Below, in pieces: positions 19,191-29,281 of a stretch of 64,000 bases of DNA (the first letter of the stretch is position 1; each line of letters starts with the position of its first letter). The notes below the pieces were generated by a model. It ran no database searches and was not told where the DNA came from. It saw nothing but the letters and a program-made list of their open reading frames with translations. The DNA lies in the NCBI RefSeq assembly GCF_025854375.1, contig NZ_CP107575.1:1-64000 (forward strand), read 5' to 3'. This stretch comes from Glutamicibacter sp. JL.03c. GTDB taxonomy: Bacteria; Actinomycetota; Actinomycetes; Actinomycetales; Micrococcaceae. The position numbers were made by a program, and so were the translations under genes.

Positions 19191-19985
19191 GTGAACCGAT
19201 CCGCCACAGTGCAAGGTCGCCGCATGGAGCGCCGGCCACGGTCTGCGGGAAATGTCATCGCGGGATTCCTTGGCGAGCTGTTCATTACCCTGGGCATTAT
19301 CTTGATGCTCTACGTGGTGTGGGAACTGTGGTGGACCAATATCGACTCCGCCCAGGCCCAGAAACAGGCCACACAGGGACTGGTGCAGGAATTAGGCGAC
19401 GTCGTCATCCCGGACGATTCCGATGAGCCGTCCGAGGAACAGGAAAAGGCCGAAGAAAAAGACTACGGGCCGGCGCCAGTGACAAAGATCGATCCGGGGG
19501 AGACTTTCGGGATCATGTACTTCCCGCGCTTTGGCAGCCATGGCTCGCATCACCCGGTCACCAGCGGCGTTGACGACTGGGTCATCGACAACCTGGGCAT
19601 CGGGCACTACCCGACAACCCAGCAGCCGGGCGAGCTGGGCAATTTTGCGGTCGCAGCCCACCGCCAGACCCATGGCCAGGTCTTCTGGGACATCGACAAG
19701 CTCCAGAAGGGCGACAAGATCTACCTGCAAACAGCTGAAGGCTATTACACCTACACCTGGTACGCCACAGAAGTTGTTGATCCTTCCAACGGCGACGTCT
19801 TGTTGCCGACCCCGCATCAATGGGGCGTGGAACCGACAAAATCGATCTTGACCATGACCACCTGCCACCCGAAGTACACGACCCAACAACGCATGATCGC
19901 CTATTCCGAACTCACGGATTGGCGCCCCTTGGATGCAGGCCCACCCAAGGAAATCCGCGACATGGTTATCGACGCAACGAGCTAG
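19191..19985 (+). CDS. Class E sortase
   Basis: Sortases anchor secreted proteins to the cell wall by transpeptidation; class E enzymes, found in high-GC actinobacteria, usually recognise LAXTG. The 264-residue protein has an N-terminal membrane anchor (about 24-48), an acidic linker and a catalytic domain with His157 (AAHRQTHG), Cys225 (MTTCHP) and Arg234 (QQRMIAYSEL). The GTG start at 19191 is preceded by AAAGGA. It is followed by a small membrane-protein gene and trpG with almost no gaps. Confidence 0.93.
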   Translation: MNRSATVQGRRMERRPRSAGNVIAGFLGELFITLGIILMLYVVWELWWTNIDSAQAQKQATQGLVQELGDVVIPDDSDEPSEEQEKAEEKDYGPAPVTKIDPGETFGIMYFPRFGSHGSHHPVTSGVDDWVIDNLGIGHYPTTQQPGELGNFAVAAHRQTHGQVFWDIDKLQKGDKIYLQTAEGYYTYTWYATEVVDPSNGDVLLPTPHQWGVEPTKSILTMTTCHPKYTTQQRMIAYSELTDWRPLDAGPPKEIRDMVIDATS

Positions 19986-19993
19986 GAGGAAAA

Positions 19994-20164
19994 ATGTACG
20001 CCTGGATTTTCAGGAATCTCCCCGGTCCATTGTGGCTTCGCATTTTTGAAGCATTGATTCTCATAGCTGCCATCGTGCTATTACTGATGGTGTATGTTTT
20101 CCCGTGGCTGAACCAGTACATCAGCCCCTTCACCGATTCAACGATTGGCCAGAGTACCTCGTGA
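19994..20164 (+). CDS. Small membrane protein downstream of sortase
   Basis: The frame encodes 56 residues: MYAWIFRNLPGPLWLRIFEAL leading into a single hydrophobic helix ending MVYVFPWLNQY, then a short polar tail. A strong RBS GAGGAAAA precedes the ATG. Its stop overlaps the trpG GTG start (GTGA), so translation is likely coupled. Similar short proteins occur between sortase and trpG in related actinobacteria, as far as I recall; the function is unknown. Confidence 0.8.
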   Translation: MYAWIFRNLPGPLWLRIFEALILIAAIVLLLMVYVFPWLNQYISPFTDSTIGQSTS

Positions 20165-20805
20165 GCAGCACCAAGATTTTAGTGATCGACAACTACGACA
20201 GCTTTGTCTACACCCTCGTGGGCTATCTCCAAGAGCTGGGCGCTGAGACGGCGGTATACCGCAATGATGATTTGAGCGTCCAGGAAGCTATCGAGCTGGC
20301 CGCCGATTACGACGGTGTGCTGATTTCTCCGGGCCCCGGTGACCCGGCCGGCGCGGGCGTCAGCATTGATCTGATCAAGTGGTGCGGTGGGCAGCGCAAG
20401 CCGATGCTGGGTGTCTGCCTTGGACACCAGGCGCTCGCCGAGGCCTATGGGGGAACGGTGACCCATGCTGAAGAGCTGATGCATGGCAAGACATCGCTGG
20501 TTAATCACGATAACCACCCGGTGTTCAATAACGTTGCCAACCCATTCACCGCAACGCGCTACCATTCGCTGGCCGCCGTGCGCGAGAGCATCCCGGACGA
20601 GCTGGAAATCATTGCCCAGACCGCCGGGGGAGTCATCATGGCCCTGGCCCACCGGGACGCACCGTTGTGGGGCCTGCAGTACCATCCGGAGTCGGTCTTG
20701 ACCGAGCAGGGCTACCAGATGCTGGGGAACTGGCTGGAATTCCTGGGCCTGCAGGGGGCAGCCGAGAAGGCTGCCACCCTGAGCCCGCTATTCAGCGGAG
20801 AATAA
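20161..20805 (+). CDS. pabA: Glutamine amidotransferase, anthranilate/aminodeoxychorismate synthase component II
   Basis: The 214-residue class I glutamine amidotransferase supplies ammonia to a chorismate-using partner (TrpE or PabB). It has the triad Cys86 in GVCLGHQ, His175 and Glu177 in YHPES, and the opening KILVIDNYDSFVYTLVGYL typical of the family. In mycobacteria the equivalent gene beside pknB is called trpG. No trpE or pabB lies nearby, so tryptophan and folate roles cannot be told apart. The GTG start at 20161 overlaps the upstream stop by 4 bases. Confidence 0.93.
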   Translation: MSSTKILVIDNYDSFVYTLVGYLQELGAETAVYRNDDLSVQEAIELAADYDGVLISPGPGDPAGAGVSIDLIKWCGGQRKPMLGVCLGHQALAEAYGGTVTHAEELMHGKTSLVNHDNHPVFNNVANPFTATRYHSLAAVRESIPDELEIIAQTAGGVIMALAHRDAPLWGLQYHPESVLTEQGYQMLGNWLEFLGLQGAAEKAATLSPLFSGE

Positions 20806-20816
20806 TCGCTCGCTGA

Positions 20817-22733
20817 TTAATTGCCCTCACCGGGTTGTGCCGGTGGGGGCAATTTTCCGCGTCGAGTCGTGCTTGGCGTCGGGGAAGGGGTCTCGCTCGG
20901 CGATTCACTGGCAGTGGAATCATCCGAAGACTCGCTTTCGGATGGGGTTTCAGAGGGGGTCTCGGACGGGGTCGGTTCCGCTGGCGCTTCAGCCAGGACA
21001 TAGGTAATGGTGCCACCCTGTTCCATGGTGCCCGGGGCGCTGGGAGTTTGGCTCACGATAGTGCCCGGCGCGAATTCGTCGGTCACTTCGGTGTCCGAGC
21101 TGGCGCTGAGCGAGAGCTTTTCCAGGCCCTGGTCCTTGAGGATCTCTTCAGCCTCATCGGGAGTCTTCCCGGAGAGATCAGGGACCTCGACCTTGCCGGT
21201 GGAAAGGATCAGATCGATCTCGCTGCCGGCCTTGACCTTGGAGCCCGGATCCGGGCTCGTGCCAACGACCCAGTCTGTCGGAATGGTCGCTGAATCCTCG
21301 CGGGTGACCTCGCCTACCTCCAGGCCAGCCTGGCGCAAGGCATCGCGCGCGGCAGCCTCGGACTGGTTGGCCAAATCCTCGGGGATGACCCGCTGCTCGG
21401 AGCCCTCGGAGATGTACAAGGTCACCGTGGATTCCTTGGCCACCTTGGTGCCCGATGCAGGATCGGTACGAGCTGCCTTGTTCTCATCCACGTCCTCATT
21501 GAACTCACGCTCAACGCGGACGTTGAAGGTCGCATCGCGCAGCAGGCTGCTGGCGTCATCTTCCGACAGGTTCTTCACGTCGGGGACGGCCACCGGGGCG
21601 CGCTTTTCGGCATCGGCCTGGATCGAGCGGATCACCAGGAAGCTGGCAATGGCCACGGCCACGACGGCGATCAACGACAACAGCACGATCAGCCCGCGGT
21701 TGGAGCGATGACCGGTGGTTTCCACCGGTTCATCGTGTGTCGTGAAGACCGGATGCTCCGTGGTCATCGCGGCCTCGTGGGCCGCGAAACCAGGTTCGGT
21801 GGAATCGTGGGTGCCGTAGATCGGCAACGTGTAGGTTGCCGGCGTGGACTGGTCCTCATGGAATTCAATCCCGTTCAGGGCGTTTTCCAAAGCCAGCGCG
21901 AACGCTCCGGCGGACTGGAACCGGTCATCACGTTCCTTGGACAGCACCTTGGCCACGACCGGGTCGAAGATCGGATCGACATCCTGCGCGACCTCGCTCG
22001 GGGCAGGGGGGATCTCGCCCACATGCTGATAGGCCACGGAGACCGGGGAATCGCCGGTGAACGGCGGCGTGCCGGTGATCAGCTCGTAGAACAGGCACCC
22101 GGCCGAATAGATATCGGAGCGGAAATCCACTTGTTCGCCACGAGCCTGCTCGGGGGAGAAGTACTGCGCGGTGCCCACCACTGCAGCGGTCTGCGTCATG
22201 GTGGCTGAGTTATCCGTGGCCCTCGCGATGCCGAAGTCCATCAGCTTCACGTGCCCGGAGCCGGTCACCATGACATTGGCCGGCTTGACGTCGCGGTGCA
22301 CCACATTATTGGCGTGCGAATGATCCAGCGCCTCGGATACGCCACGGATCAGGGAGACCGCGAACGGGGCATCGATCCGGTCCTGCGAAATCACCTGCTT
22401 GAGGGTTTTCCCGGTGACATACTCCATGACCATGAAGGGCAGTCGTTCGTGCTGCTGATCGGTGGCTGGAAGCTCGCCGGTGTCGTAGACAGCGACGATA
22501 TTCGGGTGGCTCAGGGCCGCAACCGCTTTGGCCTCGCGACGGAACCGGTTGACCACCATGGGATTGCTGGCGGTGTCCGGGCGCAGGACCTTCACGGCCA
22601 CCTTGCGCGAGAGCACATGGTCCAGCGCGAGATAGACGTCGGCCATGCCGCCGCGGCCAATGAGCGATTGGATCTCATATCGGTCGCTGATCATCCGCGG
22701 CAGGCCAGGCGGCAATGCTTCGACTTCGCTCAT
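20817..22733 (-). CDS. pknB: Ser/Thr protein kinase PknB with PASTA repeats
   Basis: This is a transmembrane Ser/Thr kinase that senses peptidoglycan or lipid II and controls growth and division. The 638-residue protein has a kinase domain (about 19-285) with GRGGMADVY (26-34), Lys48, HRDVKPANV (146-154) and DFG (166-168). One membrane helix (about 348-370) follows, then three extracellular PASTA repeats and a Ser/Thr/Pro/Glu-rich tail. It is last in the seven-gene operon and overlaps pknA by 4 bases. Only three PASTA repeats are visible, against four in mycobacterial PknB. Confidence 0.95.
   Translation of the reverse strand: MSEVEALPPGLPRMISDRYEIQSLIGRGGMADVYLALDHVLSRKVAVKVLRPDTASNPMVVNRFRREAKAVAALSHPNIVAVYDTGELPATDQQHERLPFMVMEYVTGKTLKQVISQDRIDAPFAVSLIRGVSEALDHSHANNVVHRDVKPANVMVTGSGHVKLMDFGIARATDNSATMTQTAAVVGTAQYFSPEQARGEQVDFRSDIYSAGCLFYELITGTPPFTGDSPVSVAYQHVGEIPPAPSEVAQDVDPIFDPVVAKVLSKERDDRFQSAGAFALALENALNGIEFHEDQSTPATYTLPIYGTHDSTEPGFAAHEAAMTTEHPVFTTHDEPVETTGHRSNRGLIVLLSLIAVVAVAIASFLVIRSIQADAEKRAPVAVPDVKNLSEDDASSLLRDATFNVRVEREFNEDVDENKAARTDPASGTKVAKESTVTLYISEGSEQRVIPEDLANQSEAAARDALRQAGLEVGEVTREDSATIPTDWVVGTSPDPGSKVKAGSEIDLILSTGKVEVPDLSGKTPDEAEEILKDQGLEKLSLSASSDTEVTDEFAPGTIVSQTPSAPGTMEQGGTITYVLAEAPAEPTPSETPSETPSESESSDDSTASESPSETPSPTPSTTRRGKLPPPAQPGEGN
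20819..20856 (+). terminator. Terminator of pabA/trpG, inside the 3' end of pknB
   Basis: A 15-bp stem joins 20819-20833 (AATTGCCCTCACCGG) to 20840-20854 (CCGGTGGGGGCAATT), with one G-U pair, and TT follows. It ends the plus-strand transcript. The same bases encode the last codons of pknB on the minus strand, so one element serves both genes. Confidence 0.8.
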
Positions 22734-24550
22734 GGTGCTTTGCTCTGGTCCGTTTCCGAGGCAGTGGGCGAGGAAGCGGGAGTCGGCGTGGCCGTCGGGG
22801 TTTCGGATTCTTCGGGGTCTTCTTCAGGGCCGGTCGAAAGATCCAGGGTGACGGTGGTACCAGGGTCTACGTCGCTGCCGGCGGAGACGTCCTGGGACAG
22901 GACGGTGCCGGCGACCGAGGAGTCGCTGCGCTCTTCGCCCCTTGCGGCAGCCAGGCCAGCATCCTGGATCCGCTTCTGCGCCGCCTCGAAGCTCATGCCG
23001 GTGACCTCGGGAACCTCAACTGTTTCCGGTGCCATGGCGTAGGTGACCGTCACGGTCTCGCCGACCTCGACATTGCCGGTGGGGTTCAGCGAAATGACCT
23101 CACGTGGCTCGGCCTCATCGGTTTCCTGCGGTACCGCATCAACCTGCAGGCCCTTGCCTTCAAGCTCGGCGGTGACCGTGTCGATGTCCTGGCCGATGAG
23201 CGAGGAGGAGACCTCGACGTACTCAGGGCTCTCGCTTTCGCTCTCTGAAGGGGACTCGGAGGTCTCGGAAGGCTCCGAGGTTTCCTCCGATGGCTCGGTG
23301 GTTTCTTCGGTCGGCTCGCTGGACTCAGGCGATCCGGAGCTGCTTTCGGTGACCGTCGCGGTGGGCTGGTCGTCGTTGTTGCTGCTCATGGCAGGGATCA
23401 GCCAGGCCAAGAGCGCAATGACCACGGCCAGGACGATGATGGCGATCAGCGGGATCAGCCAGGGGCTGCGCTTCGAGTCGTCAGGCTGAGCATCCTGGGC
23501 ATCGGCATCTTCGTCATCAAAGCCGTTGGCACCCTGGCTGCTGGCCGCGGTGAAACCGCTGGCGGTCCGCGCCGGCTCCACTACGGTTGGCATGGCATTG
23601 GTCATCGTCGGGGCGGAATCCTGGCGGGTCATCGCCTGGGTGGCGTCCTCGCCCATATTCAGCGCCTGCGTGGCATCTTCGGAAATGCCGGTGGCCAGCA
23701 TGCCGGGCACCGCCATGGTGGCGGTGTTCGTGTCGCCGGCGCGCAGGGCATCGGCGGCCTTGGCAAGGGCCGTGGCATCCTTGGGGCGGTCGGCAGGGTT
23801 CTTGGCCAGCATCGACATGATCAGCTGGCGTACCGGCGCGGGGATGGTGTCAGGCAGCGCCGGGGGAGCGTCATTGACTTGCGCCAAGGCGATGGCGATC
23901 TGCGACTCCCCGGTGAACGGACGGCGCCCGGCAAGGCATTCGTAGCCGATCACGCCCAGCGCGTAGATATCCGAGCTTCCGGTGGCGTTCTGCCCCGTAG
24001 CCTGCTCCGGAGCCAGGTACTGGGCGGTGCCCATCACCTGTCCGGTGGCGGTCAGCGGGACCTGGTCGGCCAGGCGGGCGATGCCGAAGTCGGTAATCTT
24101 CACGACGCCCGATGGCATGACCAGGATGTTGCCCGGCTTCACATCGCGGTGCACCAGGCCGTGCTCGTGGGCGGCGGCCAGCGCGCGTGCGGTCTGCGCG
24201 ATCAGCGAGAGGGTGCGATCCACCTCGAGCTTGCGTTCGCGCTCGATGATGGTGGACAGCGGCGGGCCGGGGACCAGTTCCATGACCAGGTAGGCGGATC
24301 CCTGTTCCTCGCCGTAGTCGAAGACGCCAGCGATGCCCGGGTGGTTGAGCAGGGCGGTGTGGCGGGCTTCCACGCGGAAGCGCGTCAGGAAGCTCTCGTT
24401 GTCGGTGTATTCCTCCTTGAGGATCTTGATCGCTACGAGGCGTCCGAGGACCTGGTCGCGAGCCTTCCAAACTTCGCCCATGCCACCGATCGCAATGCGG
24501 TCAGTGAGCTTGTAACGACCGCCCAAGGTGGTGCCGGTTACTGGCCTCAC
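22730..24550 (-). CDS. pknA: Ser/Thr protein kinase PknA-like with two PASTA repeats
   Basis: The 606-residue kinase begins [20 protein letters not shown] with the nucleotide loop, Lys42, HRDVKPGN (134-141) and DFG (154-156). A long acidic/Ser-rich juxtamembrane region, one membrane helix (about 365-388), a Ser/Glu-rich linker and two PASTA repeats (about 435-570) follow. Position in the operon corresponds to pknA. Mycobacterial PknA lacks PASTA repeats, so this copy has an extracellular sensor there absent. It overlaps pbpA and pknB by 4 bases each. Confidence 0.93.
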   Translation of the reverse strand: MRPVTGTTLGGRYKLTDRIAIGGMGEVWKARDQVLGRLVAIKILKEEYTDNESFLTRFRVEARHTALLNHPGIAGVFDYGEEQGSAYLVMELVPGPPLSTIIERERKLEVDRTLSLIAQTARALAAAHEHGLVHRDVKPGNILVMPSGVVKITDFGIARLADQVPLTATGQVMGTAQYLAPEQATGQNATGSSDIYALGVIGYECLAGRRPFTGESQIAIALAQVNDAPPALPDTIPAPVRQLIMSMLAKNPADRPKDATALAKAADALRAGDTNTATMAVPGMLATGISEDATQALNMGEDATQAMTRQDSAPTMTNAMPTVVEPARTASGFTAASSQGANGFDDEDADAQDAQPDDSKRSPWLIPLIAIIVLAVVIALLAWLIPAMSSNNDDQPTATVTESSSGSPESSEPTEETTEPSEETSEPSETSESPSESESESPEYVEVSSSLIGQDIDTVTAELEGKGLQVDAVPQETDEAEPREVISLNPTGNVEVGETVTVTYAMAPETVEVPEVTGMSFEAAQKRIQDAGLAAARGEERSDSSVAGTVLSQDVSAGSDVDPGTTVTLDLSTGPEEDPEESETPTATPTPASSPTASETDQSKAP

Positions 24551-26007
24551 TTGTTGAACACCGCCTTTAACATCGTCTTCATCAGTGCACCGGTCGTATT
24601 GTGACCAGTGTTGTAATCTACGTTTTGCAAGGTGACCGTAATGGCCACCTGCGGGTCATCCGCCGGGGCGAAGCCGGTCATCCACGAATTCACGTAGGCG
24701 ATGCCGTCTTCGGTGCCCAGCTGAGCCGTGCCGGTCTTGGCTCTGAAGTCCACGCCAGGTACCGCCGCATTCATGGCGGTACCGCTCTTGACCGGGCCTT
24801 CCATCAACTCGGTGAGCTGCTCGGCGATCTCCGGGCTGGTGGCCGTGGAGAACTTCTCCGGCTTCGGTTCTTCGATCACGCGAAGATCCGGGGCGATCAC
24901 CTTGTCGATCATGTTCGGCTTCATGATCACGCCGTCGTTGGCGATGGCCATGGCAGCCATGTTCATCTGCAGCGGGGTGACCTGGTTGTTGCCTTGGCCG
25001 ATGGCCATGCGCGCCAATTCTGCGGCGTCGGCTTCGGCGGTCGGGAACTTGCTTGGAACAACGTTCTGCGGAATGCTCAGCTGCTGGCCATAACCGAAGC
25101 GCTCGGTCACATCGGCGAATTCTTCCTTGCCGACGGTCTGGCTGATTTCCATGAATGGGGTGTTGCAGCTCTGCGCGAAGATGAAGACCAGGCGGGCGCG
25201 TGGTTCACGGGCGCAGATGCCTTCCTCGAAGTTGCGCATTGGCGTCGTGGAGTTCGGGTAGTTCACCGAGGTCGGATTGTCGATCACGGTGTCCAGATCA
25301 TACTTTCCGGACTCCAAGGCGGCGACCGTGCTGAGGATCTTGAACGAGGACCCCGGGAAGCTCAGATTGTTGATGGCTGGGTTCTGATACGGGCTCAGTC
25401 CCTCAATGTCGCTGACCTTCTTCAGGTTCTGCGCGGCCTTGGAGGTCGAATGCACCGCCAGGTCGTTGGTGTCGTAGCTCGGCTTGGACGCCATCGCCAG
25501 AATGTCGCCGGTCTTCGGATCGGTGACGATGATGGTCGCCTTCACGCCATCGGGGATGGCGTTGAAGGCAGTCTTTTGCAGGTCGCCATCGATGGTCAGC
25601 TCCACCGAAGCGCCTTCGGCCTTCTTTCCGGTGAACATCGCCAGCAGGCGGTCATAGAGCAGATCCGAGCTGGTGCCGGTGAGCCAATCATTGAGCGAGG
25701 ACTCCAGCTGGGTGGTGCCGTTAGCCAGCGAGTAGTATCCGGTCAGGTGCGCGTAGGTTTCCGGATCGGTGTACTTTCGCTGGTACTCGAACTGGCCGTC
25801 ATCGGTGGGAACCGATTCGGCGATGGGCTTGCCGTCAACCAGGATGGCGCCGCGCGGCAGATCGAATTCGCGGTACAGCTGGCGCTTGTTCAGGGCGTTG
25901 TCGGAGAGCTGGTCAGCGTCGAAGAACTGGATGTAGCTCAACCCGCCGAGGCAGATCACGAAGAGCAGGGTCAATGCTACCCAGACTCGCTTGATGGCCT
26001 GATTCAC
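24547..26007 (-). CDS. pbpA: Penicillin-binding protein 2 (PbpA-type transpeptidase)
   Basis: This class B penicillin-binding protein cross-links peptidoglycan outside the membrane. The 486-residue protein has one N-terminal membrane helix (about 8-28), a dimerisation domain with [14 protein letters not shown], and the transpeptidase domain with SSFK (Ser220-Lys223), SCN (280-282) and KTG (424-426). It works with the adjacent RodA glycosyltransferase. It overlaps rodA and pknA by 4 bases, so the operon is tightly coupled. Confidence 0.96.
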   Translation of the reverse strand: MNQAIKRVWVALTLLFVICLGGLSYIQFFDADQLSDNALNKRQLYREFDLPRGAILVDGKPIAESVPTDDGQFEYQRKYTDPETYAHLTGYYSLANGTTQLESSLNDWLTGTSSDLLYDRLLAMFTGKKAEGASVELTIDGDLQKTAFNAIPDGVKATIIVTDPKTGDILAMASKPSYDTNDLAVHSTSKAAQNLKKVSDIEGLSPYQNPAINNLSFPGSSFKILSTVAALESGKYDLDTVIDNPTSVNYPNSTTPMRNFEEGICAREPRARLVFIFAQSCNTPFMEISQTVGKEEFADVTERFGYGQQLSIPQNVVPSKFPTAEADAAELARMAIGQGNNQVTPLQMNMAAMAIANDGVIMKPNMIDKVIAPDLRVIEEPKPEKFSTATSPEIAEQLTELMEGPVKSGTAMNAAVPGVDFRAKTGTAQLGTEDGIAYVNSWMTGFAPADDPQVAITVTLQNVDYNTGHNTTGALMKTMLKAVFNK

Positions 26008-27401
26008 TTGCTCTTCACCACCTTGGTGCTGGTCGTTGGGGCTTTGCTGGGTGTTGCAATTTCATCGGTGGGTCCTGAGACGCCGGACTTCGGCCGGCGC
26101 GAGTTGTGCGAAATCAAGAGCAGGAGGGCGATGATGATCCAGTTGGCCAGCAGCGAGGAACCGCCAGCGGCCATGAACGGGGTGGCCAAACCGGTCAGCG
26201 GAATGAGCCGGGTGACTCCGCCGATGATAACCACGCACTGCAGGCCCAGCGTGAAGGACAGCCCGGCGGCCAGCAGCTTGCCGAAGGTGTCGCGGGAACC
26301 GAGGGCCGCGCGCAGGCCACGGGAGACCAGCAGCATGTAGAGCAGGATGATGGCGGTCAGGCCAATCAGGCCGATCTCTTCGCCGAAGGAGGCGATGATC
26401 ATGTCCGAGTTGGCCAGCGGCACCCGGTAGGGGGATCCGGCACCCAGACCGGTGCCGAACAGGCCGCCGTCAGCCATGCCGAACAGGCCTTCGACGATCT
26501 GCATGCTGCCGCCTTTGGCCTGGTAGATGGCGGGGTCGAAGGCGTTGAGCCACACATCCAGACGCCGGGTCACGTGGCTCATGGTCAGCCCTGCGACTAG
26601 ACCGCCGGCAACCACCATGAGCAGGCCAATGAGCACCCAGGAGATGCGCGCGGTGGCCACATAGACCATCACGATGAACAGGCCGAAGAACAGGATTGCC
26701 GAACCGAGGTCACGCTGGACCACCAGAACACCGATGGACAGCAACCAGGCGATGACCATTGGCGCCATATCGCGCAGACGCGGCAGCTGCAGCGGGCCGA
26801 ACTTGTGCCCGGCCAGCAGGATCAGGTCGCGGTTGGACGATAAATACCCGGCGAAGAAGATCGACAGGGTGATTTTGGCAAGCTCACCAGGTTGCAGAGA
26901 GAAAGAGCCGACGCGAATCCAAATGCGTGCACCGTTGATGGTCACGCCGAGATGCGGAATCAAGGGCAGCAGAAGCAACACGATAGATGCCAAGAGGGCA
27001 ATGTAAGTGAAGCGGCGCAATATCCGGTGGTCTTTCACAGCCCAGAGAACCGCCGCGGCAATGACGATGGCGATGGCTGTCCAAAGCAGCTGCCGAGCTG
27101 ACTGCGAACTGCCTTTAGCCAAGTCAATGCGGTGAATCATGGCCAAGCCCAGGGAATTCAGGGCAATCGTGATTGGAAGTATTACTGGATCGGCATATTT
27201 CGCGAAGATGCGCAGCAATACGTGGACAGCCAGGGCGAGTACCGCCATGATGCTCATCTGGACATAGAAGTCGGTATTGTCGACATCCTCGGTGGTGCTG
27301 CCCACCAGGAAGAATGCTGCGCCGCCGACGCACAATGCCAAGACAATCAGCAGCAGCTCGAGATTGCGCCGTGGTACCGGTGCGGTCTGCACTTCGGTCA
27401 T
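26004..27401 (-). CDS. rodA: FtsW/RodA/SpoVE family peptidoglycan glycosyltransferase
   Basis: RodA polymerises glycan strands from lipid II. The 465-residue protein has about ten to twelve membrane helices and SEDS-family landmarks: GARIWIRVGSFSLQPGELAKI (family usually QPSE), VQRDLGSAILFFGLF and GVTRLIPLTGLATPFMAAGGSS. The last 25 residues are a cytoplasmic Thr/Lys-rich tail. It is paired with pbpA, the standard SEDS-bPBP partnership. It overlaps pstP by 4 bases. Confidence 0.95.
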   Translation of the reverse strand: MTEVQTAPVPRRNLELLLIVLALCVGGAAFFLVGSTTEDVDNTDFYVQMSIMAVLALAVHVLLRIFAKYADPVILPITIALNSLGLAMIHRIDLAKGSSQSARQLLWTAIAIVIAAAVLWAVKDHRILRRFTYIALLASIVLLLLPLIPHLGVTINGARIWIRVGSFSLQPGELAKITLSIFFAGYLSSNRDLILLAGHKFGPLQLPRLRDMAPMVIAWLLSIGVLVVQRDLGSAILFFGLFIVMVYVATARISWVLIGLLMVVAGGLVAGLTMSHVTRRLDVWLNAFDPAIYQAKGGSMQIVEGLFGMADGGLFGTGLGAGSPYRVPLANSDMIIASFGEEIGLIGLTAIILLYMLLVSRGLRAALGSRDTFGKLLAAGLSFTLGLQCVVIIGGVTRLIPLTGLATPFMAAGGSSLLANWIIIALLLLISHNSRRPKSGVSGPTDEIATPSKAPTTSTKVVKSK

Positions 27402-28798
27402 TGCATGATCTCCTGACAGTAGGCTGGCAGCTGGGTTTGGCTGTTGCTTGTTGATTCCTTGGATCCGGGAACTTGCACCGGACAGTTCTGTTTGGCGGTG
27501 ACCAGCAGTTCCTGGATGATCATTTGTGCATGTTCCCGGTTATCCGCCGAGATGGTCGCTTCAACGCGTTGGCGCGAGTATTCCGGCAGGGCTTCGAGCG
27601 GAACCTTGCTGACGGTATCAACCTCGGAGAGCGAAATCGGTCCAAGCTCCTGCGGGACGCCCTTGTAGATGGCGACCTTGTTGTCCACGGTGCCAACGAA
27701 GTACTGGGTCTGTGTCCACATGTAGCCCCAGACGGCCAGGGCCACCACGACGAAGGACGCCAAGGTGAGCAGGATCGGCATCATCCAGCGCCGGTGGGCG
27801 GTCGGGCTTTCCAGCGGATCGAGGATCTGGCCGGCAGCCGGTGAGCGGTGGGTGAGCAGCGCAGCCGCGCGGCGTTCGCCGGTGTGCTGGGTGACCACCG
27901 GAATCTGGCCAGTCTGCGTAGCCAACTGGGCCGCGCCGACCAGCAGGTGCGGGCGCTGGGAAATCTCGTGGCGCAGCAAGGAGGCGCTGGCTTCGACGTC
28001 GCCTTCTGCGGCAATGGCCAGCTGCGCGGTATCCGGAGCTGGTTCCTGGACAGATGGCTCACTGAATTCGTCCGCGTCATCCTCGATGACCTCGAACATC
28101 ACCACGGTGACGTTATCCGGCGCGCCGTTTTTCAAGGTGGTGGCCACCAGGTCGTTGACGGCTTCATCCATGTCGGCGGTAGTGCGGATGATCTGCTCGA
28201 TGATCGCCAGCGGGACCGCATCGGTCAGGCCGTCGGAGCACAGCATCCAGCGTTCCCCGGGCTCGGCGTCGATCTGCTGGACATCGAGTTCCGGGGAGGC
28301 GTCGGAGTCGCCGAGGACGCGCAAAAGCACGTTCTTGTGCGGATGGACTTCGGCTTCGGCTGGCTTGATCCGTCCCTCGTCGACCAGGCGTTGCACGAAG
28401 GTGTGGTCGCGGCTGATCTGCTCAAAATTGTTGTGCTTGAGCCGGTAGGCGCGGGAGTCGCCGATGTGGGCCATGTGCAAGGTGCTGCCTGAGAGCAGCA
28501 GGGATGTCACCGTGGTTCCCATTCCCGACAGTTTCGGGTTGGCGCCTACGAGTTCATTCAATACCAGATTTGCGGCCTGGATTTCATCGGGCAGGGCGTT
28601 CTGCGGATCGTCGATATCTGCATGGTCCAGGTGCACCAGGTCCAAGACGGTGGACGCGGAAGCCACATCGCCACCAACGTGGCCACCCATGCCATCGGCC
28701 AGCACGGCAAGGTATTCACCGGCGTAGGCGGAGTCGTCGTTCTTTTTGCGAATCCGGCCAACGTCGGATTTCGCGGCGAATTTGAGTTTGAGGGCCAT
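27398..28798 (-). CDS. pstP: PP2C-type Ser/Thr phosphatase PstP
   Basis: PstP removes phosphate from PknA/PknB substrates and from the kinases. The 466-residue protein has an N-terminal PP2C domain (about 1-235) with RKKNDDSAY, LADGMGGHVGGD, HIGDSRAY and GAPDNVTVV, the metal-binding signatures. A disordered linker, one membrane helix (about 328-350) and an extracellular domain of about 115 residues with two cysteines follow. It lies between fhaB and rodA, 3 bases after the fhaB stop. Confidence 0.95.
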   Translation of the reverse strand: MALKLKFAAKSDVGRIRKKNDDSAYAGEYLAVLADGMGGHVGGDVASASTVLDLVHLDHADIDDPQNALPDEIQAANLVLNELVGANPKLSGMGTTVTSLLLSGSTLHMAHIGDSRAYRLKHNNFEQISRDHTFVQRLVDEGRIKPAEAEVHPHKNVLLRVLGDSDASPELDVQQIDAEPGERWMLCSDGLTDAVPLAIIEQIIRTTADMDEAVNDLVATTLKNGAPDNVTVVMFEVIEDDADEFSEPSVQEPAPDTAQLAIAAEGDVEASASLLRHEISQRPHLLVGAAQLATQTGQIPVVTQHTGERRAAALLTHRSPAAGQILDPLESPTAHRRWMMPILLTLASFVVVALAVWGYMWTQTQYFVGTVDNKVAIYKGVPQELGPISLSEVDTVSKVPLEALPEYSRQRVEATISADNREHAQMIIQELLVTAKQNCPVQVPGSKESTSNSQTQLPAYCQEIMQ

Positions 28799-28801
28799 AG
28801 G

Positions 28802-29281
28802 CTAGGCCTTCAATTCCAGGACAGTCTTTCCGATGCGGATCCGCTGCCCTGGCTCCACTGGTTGCGCACGGGTCAGCTGGCTATCGCCGACGAAGGTCCC
28901 GTTGGTGGAACCGAGATCTTCGATGAACCAGCGTGATCCCTGGGGGAACAGGCGAGCGTGGCGTCCTGATGCATAGTCGTCGTCCAGTACTACGGTGGCG
29001 TCCTGTGCGCGGCCGAACATGATCGGCTGTCCGCTCAGCGGGATGCTGTTGCCGGCCAGGGGGCCTTCGACAATAGCCAGGGAGGTTGCGGCCTTGCGCG
29101 CTGGCGCTTCTGGTTCTGCCAGTTCAGGGTTCTTTTTCAATGCGCGCTTGCTGGGCTTGCCCGTGCGGGCTCGTGATCCCACGGCCAAATCACGGCGCAT
29201 CGATCCGACAACGCTCAAGACGAGCAGCCAGATGAGTACTAGGAAGCCCAGTCGGAACAGGCTTAGAACCAGATCGTTCAT
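28802..29281 (-). CDS. fhaB: FHA domain protein FhaB (FipA-like)
   Basis: The 159-residue protein has an N-terminal membrane helix (LVLSLFRLGFLVLIWLLVLS, about 4-23), a basic linker and a C-terminal FHA domain (about 75-155) with MFGRAQDATVVLDDDYASGR and DLGSTNGTFVGD. FHA domains bind phosphothreonine, here presumably on PknA/PknB or their targets. It overlaps fhaA by 4 bases and precedes pstP, the conserved order. Confidence 0.95.
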   Translation of the reverse strand: MNDLVLSLFRLGFLVLIWLLVLSVVGSMRRDLAVGSRARTGKPSKRALKKNPELAEPEAPARKAATSLAIVEGPLAGNSIPLSGQPIMFGRAQDATVVLDDDYASGRHARLFPQGSRWFIEDLGSTNGTFVGDSQLTRAQPVEPGQRIRIGKTVLELKA

